38,598 nt of DNA, taken from positions 1 through 38,598 of the forward strand of contig ONKX01000030.1 of assembly GCA_900318555.1 (NCBI GenBank), written 5' to 3'. Of the stretch, positions 17,394 through 25,476 are shown one piece after another. Both the position numbers and the translations under genes were made by a program. Positions within the stretch are counted from its first letter, which is position 1; each line of letters begins with the position of its first letter. This stretch comes from an uncultured Prevotellaceae bacterium (GTDB lineage Bacteria; Bacteroidota; Bacteroidia; Bacteroidales; Bacteroidaceae). The notes beneath the pieces are model-generated. The model was given only the letters and a program-made list of their open reading frames with translations. It did not search any database and was not told the DNA's origin.

Positions 17394-17415
17394 GTGTACT
17401 AATAAGGTAGTACAC
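17394..17415 (+). promoter_or_regulatory. Palindromic operator, probably for the YtrA-like GntR regulator
   Basis: Perfect inverted repeat with arms GTGTACTA and TAGTACAC around a 6-nt spacer, placed at the expected transcription start. Its form agrees with the GTnTA...TAnAC-type sites known for YtrA-subfamily GntR repressors. The third gene of the operon encodes such a protein, so autorepression is the natural reading. Confidence 0.75.
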
Positions 17416-17483
17416 CAATACAGTGGCTTTCAAAGCTCGATTCAGACAATAAACAATAGTATAAACATAAACAATTAAAACGT

Positions 17484-18314
17484 ATGATTGACGTAAAAAA
17501 CATCAGTTTCAAGTATGCCGGAAGCAAGCATCTGGTATTCGATGATTTCAGCCTGACGCTGGAGGAAAACCGTATCTACGGACTGTTAGGAAAGAACGGA
17601 ACGGGCAAGAGTACGCTGCTCTACCTGCTTTCAGGTTTGCTCCGCCCCTCTTGCGGTTCTGTATGTTGCGATGGCATCGCAACCAAGGACCGCGAGCCTG
17701 AAACCTTGCGCGACATCTTCCTCGTAACGGAGGAGTTTGAGATGCCCGCCATCTGTCTTTCTGAGTATGTGAAACTCTATAAGCCCTTCTACCCCAATTT
17801 CTCTGATGAGATCCTGCAGGGCTGTTTGGCTGATTTCGAACTGCCTGCCGACGTACGTCTGGGTGAACTCTCGATGGGTCAGCGCAAGAAGGCTTATATC
17901 GCCTTCGCTATGGCTACCAATACCAAGTATCTGTTGATGGATGAGCCCACCAACGGACTGGACATCCCCTCGAAGTCGCAGTTCCGTAAGGTCATTGCCC
18001 AACACATGACGGAGGAGCGTACCGTGGTTATCTCCACCCATCAGGTTCACGACGTGGAGCAGATGTTGGACCACATCCTGATGCTCGACCAGCACTCGGT
18101 ATTGTTGAATGCCTCGATGCAGGAGATTCAGGATGCTTATACCTTCGAATTCCGTTCGCCACAGCAGATGGATGACACGGTGCTCTATGCTGAGCCCACG
18201 CTTCAGGGCAATGCTGTCATCACCAAACGCCAGGAAGGTGACGCTGAGACACAGGTGAACCTCGAACTCCTGTTTAACTACAAGACAACTCCAAAAACAG
18301 GACCAGTGCTATAA
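17484..18314 (+). CDS. ABC transporter ATP-binding protein (YtrB-like)
   Basis: This 276-residue ABC ATPase powers a membrane partner, presumably the next gene. Walker A is 'GKNGTGKST' (about residues 36-44), the signature is 'ELSMGQRKKAY' (about 130) and Walker B is 'YLLMDEPTNGLD' (about 150-161), followed by the H-loop His in 'ISTHQVHDVEQ'. The signature has SMGQ in place of SGGQ, as is common in this branch of antibiotic- and membrane-stress ABC systems. Gene order ATPase, membrane protein, GntR regulator matches the YtrABC-type arrangement known in Firmicutes, though the order of the regulator differs. The substrate is unknown. Confidence 0.87.
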   Translation: MIDVKNISFKYAGSKHLVFDDFSLTLEENRIYGLLGKNGTGKSTLLYLLSGLLRPSCGSVCCDGIATKDREPETLRDIFLVTEEFEMPAICLSEYVKLYKPFYPNFSDEILQGCLADFELPADVRLGELSMGQRKKAYIAFAMATNTKYLLMDEPTNGLDIPSKSQFRKVIAQHMTEERTVVISTHQVHDVEQMLDHILMLDQHSVLLNASMQEIQDAYTFEFRSPQQMDDTVLYAEPTLQGNAVITKRQEGDAETQVNLELLFNYKTTPKTGPVL

Positions 18315-18354
18315 AAGAAACAATGGATTAAACGGATTTAAAGAATTAAGAATT

Positions 18355-19209
18355 ATGAGTACTTTCAATACAACAAGATTTGGTCAGGCACTGAAGTGCC
18401 AGTTCCTCGTACTGCGTAAGACGTGGATTCGCCTCTTCGGCATTTTTACACTCGTCATGTTTATGGCCAACCTCTTCTTTACCCGCGTGAATGGCATGAA
18501 ATACGATGATATGATTAGCCAAGAGCCTATAGAGGATGTAATCAACCACTATGGCAATTATGTAGGATCGACCACCGGCTTTGGTGTTATATTCTTCTGT
18601 TTCTCGATGCTCTTCGGTGCCAGCTTCCTGTTCGCAGGCATGAAGGACACGCGCAAACGCTCGGCCTTCCTGCTCTGGCCTGTTTCCAACCTGGAGAAGT
18701 ACATCATCAGTCTGCTGCTCTCCATTCTGTGGCTGGCAGTCATCACCATTGGCGCTTATCTGTTGGCTGATGCCCTGCGTGTGTTCATTGACTGGGTGAC
18801 GGGTCGTGTCGTTATCTGGGGCCTTCCCAAAATAATTGATGGCGTTTTCGGTCCTGCACCTTTCGAGTATTGGCAGACAGCATGGATGCTCTTCGCCTGG
18901 GTGTTTTACATCCACTCGCTCTATATCGTGGGCGGTACGCTGTTCCGTCGCCAGCAGTTCCTGTTGACCAGTGCCACGATTGCCGTCGTCAGCATCCTGC
19001 TGGTTATGATTCTGAACCAAATTAATCCCCAGATTAATTTCATTACTGGAAATTGGGACATGAAGACGGAAACGTACACCCAGATATTCCATCCATTCTT
19101 CTATATTCTTAACACGACGTTGTGCCTGCTTATCGTGTTCCACTACTGGGCTTCGTACAAGCTGTTTACCCGCATGCAGGTTATTAACAATAAATGGTTG
19201 AACGTATGA
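18355..19209 (+). CDS. ABC transporter membrane subunit (six-helix permease-like protein)
   Basis: This 284-residue protein has about six hydrophobic segments, for example 'IRLFGIFTLVMFMANLFF' near residue 25, 'VIFFCFSMLFGASFLFAG', 'LLLSILWLAVITIGAYLL', and two more near the C terminus. No family motif is recognised beyond the general look of ABC-2-type membrane proteins. It lies 40 bp after the ATPase gene and overlaps the regulator gene by 4 bp (ATGA), so it is almost certainly the ATPase partner in the inner membrane. The upstream spacer is made of GGATTAAA-like words. Confidence 0.75.
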   Translation: MSTFNTTRFGQALKCQFLVLRKTWIRLFGIFTLVMFMANLFFTRVNGMKYDDMISQEPIEDVINHYGNYVGSTTGFGVIFFCFSMLFGASFLFAGMKDTRKRSAFLLWPVSNLEKYIISLLLSILWLAVITIGAYLLADALRVFIDWVTGRVVIWGLPKIIDGVFGPAPFEYWQTAWMLFAWVFYIHSLYIVGGTLFRRQQFLLTSATIAVVSILLVMILNQINPQINFITGNWDMKTETYTQIFHPFFYILNTTLCLLIVFHYWASYKLFTRMQVINNKWLNV

Positions 19210-19568
19210 TTTTTACTAACGATAAAGCGATTTACATCCAGATGGCAGATCGTCTGTGTGACGAAATCCTTTCTGGAGTATATAAGGACGACGACCGTAT
19301 TCCGTCCGTCCGTGAGTATGCCGTGCTCTTGGAAGTGAATACAAATACGGCAGTGAAGGCCTACGAACAGTTGGCCCGCGAGGAGATCATCTATAACAAG
19401 CGCGGACTGGGTTACTTCGTCACTCCTGGCGCCAAGAAACAGATTCTGAAGGCCCGCAAGCAGGAGTTTATGAAGGAGCGTCTGCCAGAGCTCTTCCGTC
19501 AGATGAACCTCCTTGACATCACTATTGACGACGTTGCAGAAGCCTACAAAAAGCTTACAGAATGTTAA
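19206..19568 (+). CDS. GntR family transcriptional regulator, YtrA subfamily
   Basis: This 120-residue protein has an N-terminal GntR winged helix-turn-helix ('IYIQMADRLCDEILSG', 'RIPSVREYAVLLEVNTNT', 'AVKAYEQLAREEIIYNKRG'). Only ~45 residues follow, which is the short helical dimerisation tail of the YtrA subfamily rather than a large effector domain. The start at 19206 gives an ATGA overlap with the membrane gene; the Met four codons earlier is less likely. It should repress its own operon through the palindrome at 17394-17415. The inducing signal is unknown; relatives respond to cell-envelope antibiotics. Confidence 0.88.
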   Translation: MIFTNDKAIYIQMADRLCDEILSGVYKDDDRIPSVREYAVLLEVNTNTAVKAYEQLAREEIIYNKRGLGYFVTPGAKKQILKARKQEFMKERLPELFRQMNLLDITIDDVAEAYKKLTEC

Positions 19569-19623
19569 AGTTTAGTCATACTTCTATTCATTCGTCACAA
19601 ATGTATGCAGTTCGTCCCATTTA

Positions 19624-19655
19624 TTTGGAAGGTCATGCAACTTTTCGTACATTTG
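19624..19655 (+). promoter_or_regulatory. Promoter of the ABC efflux operon
   Basis: TTTG at 19624-19627 and TACATTTG at 19648-19655, 20 nt apart. The first ATG follows at 19697. No palindrome like the one at 17394 is seen here. Confidence 0.75.
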
Positions 19656-19696
19656 CAGCGTCTAACGAATAAAAACAAGGTAAAAAGTTTGTTTTC

Positions 19697-20416
19697 ATGA
19701 TACACTTACAAGACATTAATAAAACCTATCAGGGTGCCCAGCCACTCCATGTGCTGAAGGGTATCTCGCTCGACATTGCGAAGGGAGAGTTCGTCAGCAT
19801 CATGGGTGCCTCGGGCTCAGGTAAGAGTACCTTATTAAATATATTAGGTATTCTCGATAATTACGACTCAGGTACTTACGAGCTCGCAGGAACTCCCATC
19901 TGGAACCTCTCCGAGACCCGTGCTGCCGAGTATCGCAACAAGATGATAGGTTTTATCTTCCAAAGCTTTAATCTCATCTCGTTTAAAACCGCCGTGGAAA
20001 ACGTTGAGTTGCCATTATTCTACCAGGGAGTGTCGCGTCGTAAACGTCATCAGATGGCGCTGGATTATCTGGATCGTCTAGGTCTTCTGGATTGGGCCGA
20101 GCACTACCCCAACGAACTGTCGGGAGGACAGAAGCAACGCGTAGCAATTGCCAGAGCGCTCATCACCCGTCCGCAGATTATCTTGGCCGACGAGCCTACA
20201 GGAGCTCTCGACTCGAAGACCTCCGTGGAGGTGATGCAGCTGCTCAAGCAATTGAACCAGGATGAGGGAATGACCATCGTCGTGGTGACGCACGAGAGCG
20301 GTGTGGCTAACGAGACGAACAAGATCGTTCATATCAAGGATGGTGTTATCGGACAAATCGAAGAGAACCTGAACCACGATGCCTCACCGTTCGGCAGTGG
20401 CGGACTGATGAAATAA
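19697..20416 (+). CDS. ABC transporter ATP-binding protein (MacB/LolD type)
   Basis: This 239-residue ATPase of the MacB/LolD/FtsE group has Walker A 'GASGSGKST' (about 37-45), Q-loop 'FIFQSFNLI', signature 'ELSGGQKQRVAIARAL' (about 139) and Walker B 'IILADEPTGALD' (about 161-172). All catalytic elements are present. It is the first gene of a five-gene operon with two MacB-type permeases, an adaptor and a TolC-like protein. It should therefore drive a mechanotransmission-type efflux machine from the cytoplasmic side. The substrate is unknown. Confidence 0.92.
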   Translation: MIHLQDINKTYQGAQPLHVLKGISLDIAKGEFVSIMGASGSGKSTLLNILGILDNYDSGTYELAGTPIWNLSETRAAEYRNKMIGFIFQSFNLISFKTAVENVELPLFYQGVSRRKRHQMALDYLDRLGLLDWAEHYPNELSGGQKQRVAIARALITRPQIILADEPTGALDSKTSVEVMQLLKQLNQDEGMTIVVVTHESGVANETNKIVHIKDGVIGQIEENLNHDASPFGSGGLMK

Positions 20417-20421
20417 AGATT

Positions 20422-21663
20422 ATGCGAGATATATTTACAGAAATATGGCAGACGGCTCGACGGAATAAACTCCGCACGACACTGACAGGCTTTGCGGTAG
20501 CGTGGGGTATATTCATGATCATCGTGTTGCTGGGTGCCGGTAACGGACTCATCAATGCCAATCTGAAGCAGAGCGACCGTTTCCTGTCGTCGTCAATGGT
20601 CGTCTATGGCGGATGGACGTCGAAAGCCTACCAGGGACTGAAGGAAGGACGCGACATCCGTCTGCACGAGAGCGATATGAAGATTACTGAGCGGGAATTC
20701 TCTGAGAACGTTGATGAGGTAGGTGCCCAGTACAACACGTCAGCAACCATCAGTCATGGCCAGCAGTATGTTTCAACAAGTATCAGCGGTGTCTATCCCA
20801 ACCACACGAAAATCAATAAGGTGGAAATATTGCAAGGTCGTTTCATCAATGATATTGACGTCAAGGAAAGCCGTAAAGTGCTGGTGTTAGGCAACAAGCA
20901 GGCAAAGGAACTGAAGTGTCGCGTCGGTGACTTCTTAGACGTCGGAAACTTTGCCTTCAAGGTGGTGGGTATCTATAAGGAACAGGAGAATGGACGCTCA
21001 GATGTGTTCAGTAGCTATACGGCTATAAAACGCATTTACGGTGCCAAGACTGATGACGCAGGCCGCATAGAATTTACTTTCCACGGACTGCCGACGGAGG
21101 AGGCTAACGAGGCTTTTGAGCGCAGCTATCGTCACCGCCTGAATGCCGAACATCAGGCACATCCTGAAGACGAAGACGCTGTCTGGCTATGGAATCGTTT
21201 CACACAGAACCTGCAGATGGAACAGGGTATCGGCATTATTCGCACGGCTCTATGGATAGTGGGATTGTTTACGCTACTCTCTGGTATCGTAGGTGTATCG
21301 AACATCATGCTCATCACCGTTAAGGAGCGTACTCATGAGTTTGGCATCCGTAAGGCTATCGGTGCCAAGCCTTGGGGCATCCTTCGACTGATTATCATCG
21401 AGAGTGTGATCATTACGACCATCTTCGGCTATATCGGTATGTTGTTGGGTATTTTTGCCAACGAATATATGGACGCAACGATAGGTCACGAGACAATAGA
21501 TACTGGATTGTTCAAGGCTACGATGTTCCTTAATCCGACTGTCGGACTGGACGTTTGTGTGGAGGCCACGCTGGTAATGATTATTGCTGGAACGATAGCA
21601 GGACTCATACCCGCATTCAAAGCAAGTAGAATTCGCCCCATCGAGGCCCTAAGAGCAGATTAA
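20422..21663 (+). CDS. MacB-like ABC transporter permease, first copy
   Basis: This 413-residue protein has an N-terminal transmembrane helix ('LTGFAVAWGIFMIIVLLG'), a periplasmic domain of ~230 residues (MacB_PCD-like) and three C-terminal helices of the FtsX fold. The FtsX domain begins 'IVGLFTLLSGIVGVSNIMLI', followed by the typical 'VKERTHEFGIRKAIGA' coupling segment that contacts the ATPase. It ends 'ASRIRPIEALRAD', a common MacB ending. It lies 5 bp after the ATPase gene. With the next gene it probably forms a heterodimeric permease pair in the inner membrane. Confidence 0.92.
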   Translation: MRDIFTEIWQTARRNKLRTTLTGFAVAWGIFMIIVLLGAGNGLINANLKQSDRFLSSSMVVYGGWTSKAYQGLKEGRDIRLHESDMKITEREFSENVDEVGAQYNTSATISHGQQYVSTSISGVYPNHTKINKVEILQGRFINDIDVKESRKVLVLGNKQAKELKCRVGDFLDVGNFAFKVVGIYKEQENGRSDVFSSYTAIKRIYGAKTDDAGRIEFTFHGLPTEEANEAFERSYRHRLNAEHQAHPEDEDAVWLWNRFTQNLQMEQGIGIIRTALWIVGLFTLLSGIVGVSNIMLITVKERTHEFGIRKAIGAKPWGILRLIIIESVIITTIFGYIGMLLGIFANEYMDATIGHETIDTGLFKATMFLNPTVGLDVCVEATLVMIIAGTIAGLIPAFKASRIRPIEALRAD

Positions 21664-21666
21664 GTT

Positions 21667-22914
21667 ATGAGAATAGATTTAGATACATACAGGGAAATAC
21701 TTGATACGCTGACGCGTAATAAGTCGCGCTCGTTCCTCACCGGCTTCGGTGTGTTCTGGGGCGTCTTCATGCTTGTTGCGTTGATGGGTGGCGGCAACGG
21801 ATTGAAGGAACTGCTCCAACAGAACTTTGCGGGTTTTGCCACAAACAGCGCTCTTGTGTGGGCACAGCCTACAAGCAAGGCGTACAAGGGCTTTCGTAAA
21901 GGTCGCTATTGGCATATGGACTACAAAGATGTTGACCGTTTACGTCATAGTGTTCCTGAACTTGACGTCATTACACCCTTGCTCTTTTCGAACGGTGGCA
22001 CAGCCTATTATGGAGACCGCAAAGCTACTATTGGCGTCAGTGGGGCCATGCCCGACTACCAGCGGGTCAATGAACCGAAGCTGTTCTACGGAAGATACAT
22101 TGATGAGGCTGACATTCGCGACCACCGCAAGGTGTGCGTCATCCAGAAGAAAACCTACAAGGAACTGTTTCCCGGTGGTGGTGACCCCTGTGGCAAGCGC
22201 ATCCGCATCGACAATATCTACTATCAGATAGTAGGTGTTGACTACAATATGAGCGAGGGCGTTAACATCAGCGGAGAAAACGGTACGGGTGTCATCCTAC
22301 CGCTAACCTTCATGCAGCAGGCCTACAACCGTGGTAATGCCGTTGACCTGATTGCCGTTACTGGACGTCCTGGGGTCGTCATGTCAAAAGTCACCGACCG
22401 CATCCGAGAGACTATCGCCAGGGCCCACACCATTGATCCTACCGATGAACAAGGCGCTATGGTCTTCAACACGGAGGTGCTCTTCCAGATGCTCGACAAC
22501 CTCTTTAAGGGTGTCAACTTCCTCATCTGGCTTGTAGGTCTGGGAACCTTGCTGGCAGGTGCCATCGGTGTGTCGAACATCATGATGGTCACCGTCCGCG
22601 AGCGTACCACAGAGATAGGTATTCGCCGAGCTATCGGTGCTACGCCGAAGATGATACTGTCGCAGATTATCTCCGAGAGTATTGTGCTGACACTGGTGGC
22701 AGGTATGAGTGGCATTCTTTTCGGAGTGCTCATCCTGCAGATGCTCGAACTAGGTAATACGGAGGACGGCATTGTCGCGGCCCACTTCCAGATTGGTTTC
22801 TGGACGGCCATCTTCGCAGCCCTCGTCGTGTCCACTATGGGTGTCCTTGCGGGTCTTGCCCCAGCCGCCCGAGCCATGAGCATCAAACCCGTTGACGCCA
22901 TGCGTGATGAATAA
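21667..22914 (+). CDS. MacB-like ABC transporter permease, second copy
   Basis: This 415-residue protein has the same layout as the preceding permease: an N-terminal helix ('FLTGFGVFWGVFMLVALMG'), a periplasmic domain and the FtsX module 'LVGLGTLLAGAIGVSNIMMV' with 'VRERTTEIGIRRAIGA'. It ends 'PVDAMRDE'. The two are diverged paralogues separated by 3 bp. Tandem permeases of this kind are usual in Bacteroidota ABC efflux loci and suggest a heterodimer in place of the MacB homodimer. Confidence 0.92.
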   Translation: MRIDLDTYREILDTLTRNKSRSFLTGFGVFWGVFMLVALMGGGNGLKELLQQNFAGFATNSALVWAQPTSKAYKGFRKGRYWHMDYKDVDRLRHSVPELDVITPLLFSNGGTAYYGDRKATIGVSGAMPDYQRVNEPKLFYGRYIDEADIRDHRKVCVIQKKTYKELFPGGGDPCGKRIRIDNIYYQIVGVDYNMSEGVNISGENGTGVILPLTFMQQAYNRGNAVDLIAVTGRPGVVMSKVTDRIRETIARAHTIDPTDEQGAMVFNTEVLFQMLDNLFKGVNFLIWLVGLGTLLAGAIGVSNIMMVTVRERTTEIGIRRAIGATPKMILSQIISESIVLTLVAGMSGILFGVLILQMLELGNTEDGIVAAHFQIGFWTAIFAALVVSTMGVLAGLAPAARAMSIKPVDAMRDE

Positions 22915-22919
22915 CAGTG

Positions 22920-22940
22920 GTCAGCGGTTTTGTCGCTGAC
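22920..22940 (+). other. Intercistronic hairpin before the adaptor gene
   Basis: A perfect 7-bp stem, GTCAGCG with CGCTGAC, has a 7-nt loop and lies 6 nt after the second permease stop. No T-run follows, so it is more likely an mRNA processing or stability element than a terminator. Confidence 0.45.
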
Positions 22941-22978
22941 ACCCCAAAAAAGAAAACAATAAAAAAACCAACAAAGAT

Positions 22979-24109
22979 ATGAAAAAGTACAGCAAACTGA
23001 TTATCGCCGCCATTATCGCGCTGATTTTCATCGGAACATTCGTGTTCCTGTGGCAGAAGAGCCAACCCAAGGAAGTTGTCTACAACGAGTTTACCCCCAC
23101 GACGGAGAACATCCAGAAGACGACCATCATTACCGGCAAGATTGAACCCCGCAACGAGGTCAATATCAAGCCGCAGATCTCTGGTATCATCTCTGAATTG
23201 TTGAAGGAGCCAGGCGACTATGTGAATGCTGGCGATGTGATTGCCAAGGTGAAGGTAATTCCCGATATGGCCCAGTTGTCGAGTGCCGAGATGCGTGTGC
23301 GTCTGGCAGATATCAACCTGAAACAGGCTGAAATTGACTTCCAGCGTGAAGAGAACCTCTTCAACCAGAAGTTGGTGAGTGCCGATGAGTATGATAAGAC
23401 AAAGATAAAGCTGACTCAAGCTCAACATGAGAAGTCGGCTGCTCTGGATGCCCTCGAAGTGGTGCGCGATGGTGTGTCGAAGTCAAATGCCAAGGCCTCG
23501 TCTACGCTCGTCCGTTCTACCATCAGTGGTGTCATCCTTGATATTCCTGTCAAGGTCGGTAACTCCGTTATTCTCTCGAATACTTTCAACGATGGAACCA
23601 CCATTGCCTCTGTTGCGAATATGAAGGACTTGATCTTCCGCGGTAATATCGACGAAACCGAAGTCGGACAGCTTGTCAGCGGTATGCCGATGAAGATTAC
23701 CATCGGTGCCTTACAGGACCTGTCGTTCGACGCCGCCCTCGAGTACATCTCGCCAAAGGCAGTGGAAAGCAATGGTGCGAATCAGTTCGAAATCAAGGCT
23801 GCTGTCACAGTGCCCGCCGATTCTGTCGGTGGCAAGTCTGGTCATCTCCGTTCTGGCTATAGTGCCAATGCTGAAATCGTCCTCTCACATGCAGACAAGG
23901 TACTGAGCATCCCTGAGAGTGCCATCGAGTTCAGTGGCGACAGCACGTTTGTGTATGTTGTCAAAGGCGATGGCAAAAACAAAACCTACGATCGTACCTA
24001 TGTGGAGACCGGACTCTCTGACGGTGTGAATATCGAGATTAAGAAGGGCATCACGGCTAAAGACAAGGTTCGCGGCCCAGAGATTGTAACTGATGATAAA
24101 GAAAAGTAA
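22979..24109 (+). CDS. Periplasmic adaptor subunit of efflux system (MacA/HlyD family)
   Basis: This 376-residue membrane-fusion protein has one N-terminal transmembrane anchor (about residues 7-24). A split lipoyl/barrel-sandwich domain follows ('GKIEPRNEVNIKPQISGIIS', 'GDYVNAGDVIAKVK' and later 'SGVILDIPVKVGN'). Between the halves is an alpha-hairpin coiled coil at about 95-160 ('LADINLKQAEIDFQREENLF'). A beta-barrel and a membrane-proximal domain complete it. It should join the FtsX-type permeases to the TolC-like outer-membrane channel encoded 6 bp downstream. The length is typical for MacA-like adaptors. Confidence 0.92.
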   Translation: MKKYSKLIIAAIIALIFIGTFVFLWQKSQPKEVVYNEFTPTTENIQKTTIITGKIEPRNEVNIKPQISGIISELLKEPGDYVNAGDVIAKVKVIPDMAQLSSAEMRVRLADINLKQAEIDFQREENLFNQKLVSADEYDKTKIKLTQAQHEKSAALDALEVVRDGVSKSNAKASSTLVRSTISGVILDIPVKVGNSVILSNTFNDGTTIASVANMKDLIFRGNIDETEVGQLVSGMPMKITIGALQDLSFDAALEYISPKAVESNGANQFEIKAAVTVPADSVGGKSGHLRSGYSANAEIVLSHADKVLSIPESAIEFSGDSTFVYVVKGDGKNKTYDRTYVETGLSDGVNIEIKKGITAKDKVRGPEIVTDDKEK

Positions 24110-24115
24110 ACGGTT

Positions 24116-25444
24116 ATGAAAAAGTATATTCTATCGTTCATAGTTGCTTCAGTTGGCTTTAGTGCAGCCAGTGCCCAAAAGGCTTGGAGCCTCCGCGAGT
24201 GCTGTGACTATGCTATCGAGCACAGCATCCCCATTAAGCAACAGGAAAACCAGCGTCGTCAGCAGGAAGTTCAGCTGAGCACATCCCGTAACTCCCGCCT
24301 CCCAGACCTCAGTGCTAGTCTGAACCAGAACTTCTCGTTCGGTCGCGGTCTGACGGCTGATAACACCTATTCCAACACTAACACGTCGTCGACGTCGCTC
24401 CAACTGGGTGCCAGCATGCCTCTCTTCACAGGATTCCAGATTCCCAATCAGATCAAGTTGAACCAACTGAATCTCGAAGCTGCTACGGCAGATCTTGAGA
24501 AGGCAAAAAACGATATCCGCATGAAGGTGGCACAGGCATACGTGCAAATCCTTTACGACATGGAGATTTCCGAAGTCGCACATCGCCAAATCGACATCGA
24601 TTCCATGCAGGTCGTGCGTCTCCAGGCATTCGTCAAAAACGGCAAGGCTTCTGAATCGGAACTATCCCAGCAGCGCGCGACACTCGCCAACAGTCGTCTT
24701 TTAGCGACCCAAGCTGACAACAACACGCGGTTGGCTGTCCTCACCCTCACACAGCTCCTCGAGCTTCCTACGCCCGACGGATTCTCCGTCGTCCGTCCTG
24801 CCTTAAGTGTGGACGACGGTTCCCCCGTCGTCATCATCCCTTCTCCCGACATCATCTACGCCGAGGCACTTGGCATCAAACCAGAGATTGCTGCTCAGCA
24901 ACTGAAACTCAAAGGCACCGAGCATAACATTAAGATTGCTCGCGCAGGTTATTACCCCACGCTCTCGCTCAGTGGCGGTATGGGCACGAACTACTACACT
25001 ACCAGCGGTTTCAAGTCCGACAATTTCAGCACACAGCTGAAGAACAATTTCTCGCAATACATCGGTCTGAACCTGAATATCCCCATTTTCAACCGTTTCC
25101 AGACGCGTAACAGCATCCGTACGGCGAAAATCCAACGCGAGAATCAGCAGTTGCAACTCGACAACACCAAGAAGACGCTCTATCAGGAAATCCAGAAGGT
25201 ATATTACAACACTCTGAATGCACTGTCGAAGGAGCAGTCGTCGCTTGAAGCGGTAAAGAACACGCAGACTGCCTTCAATCTGATGCAAGCGAAGTATGAG
25301 AACGGTAAGGCGACTATCACTGAGTTCAACGAGTCGAAAAATACGTATCTTAAGTCCGAGTCTGAGCTCGTTCAGGCCCGCTACGAGAACCTTTACCAAC
25401 ATGCCCTGTTGGAATTCTATCGAGGTAAAGAACTGACCTTCTAA
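24116..25444 (+). CDS. TolC family outer membrane efflux protein
   Basis: This 442-residue protein has a signal peptide ending SAASAQ (about residue 21) and two outer-membrane-efflux-protein repeats. Each is rich in long amphipathic helices ('IKLNQLNLEAATADLEKAKN' and later 'SLEAVKNTQTAFNLMQAKYE') that form the periplasmic tunnel. 'WSLRECCDYAIEHSIPIKQQ' is the typical N-terminal block. It is the last gene of the efflux operon and supplies the outer-membrane exit. A strong hairpin terminator follows directly. Confidence 0.93.
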   Translation: MKKYILSFIVASVGFSAASAQKAWSLRECCDYAIEHSIPIKQQENQRRQQEVQLSTSRNSRLPDLSASLNQNFSFGRGLTADNTYSNTNTSSTSLQLGASMPLFTGFQIPNQIKLNQLNLEAATADLEKAKNDIRMKVAQAYVQILYDMEISEVAHRQIDIDSMQVVRLQAFVKNGKASESELSQQRATLANSRLLATQADNNTRLAVLTLTQLLELPTPDGFSVVRPALSVDDGSPVVIIPSPDIIYAEALGIKPEIAAQQLKLKGTEHNIKIARAGYYPTLSLSGGMGTNYYTTSGFKSDNFSTQLKNNFSQYIGLNLNIPIFNRFQTRNSIRTAKIQRENQQLQLDNTKKTLYQEIQKVYYNTLNALSKEQSSLEAVKNTQTAFNLMQAKYENGKATITEFNESKNTYLKSESELVQARYENLYQHALLEFYRGKELTF

Positions 25445-25449
25445 AAAGA

Positions 25450-25476
25450 AATAGTCCGCTAAATTAGCGGACTATT
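25450..25476. terminator. Bidirectional terminator between tolC-like and GH53 genes
   Basis: The 13-nt arms 25450-25462 and 25464-25476 (core AGTCCGCTAA/TTAGCGGACT) are perfectly complementary. A T-run follows on the plus strand. The right arm also encodes the last four codons and the stop of the convergent GH53 gene. Confidence 0.8.
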
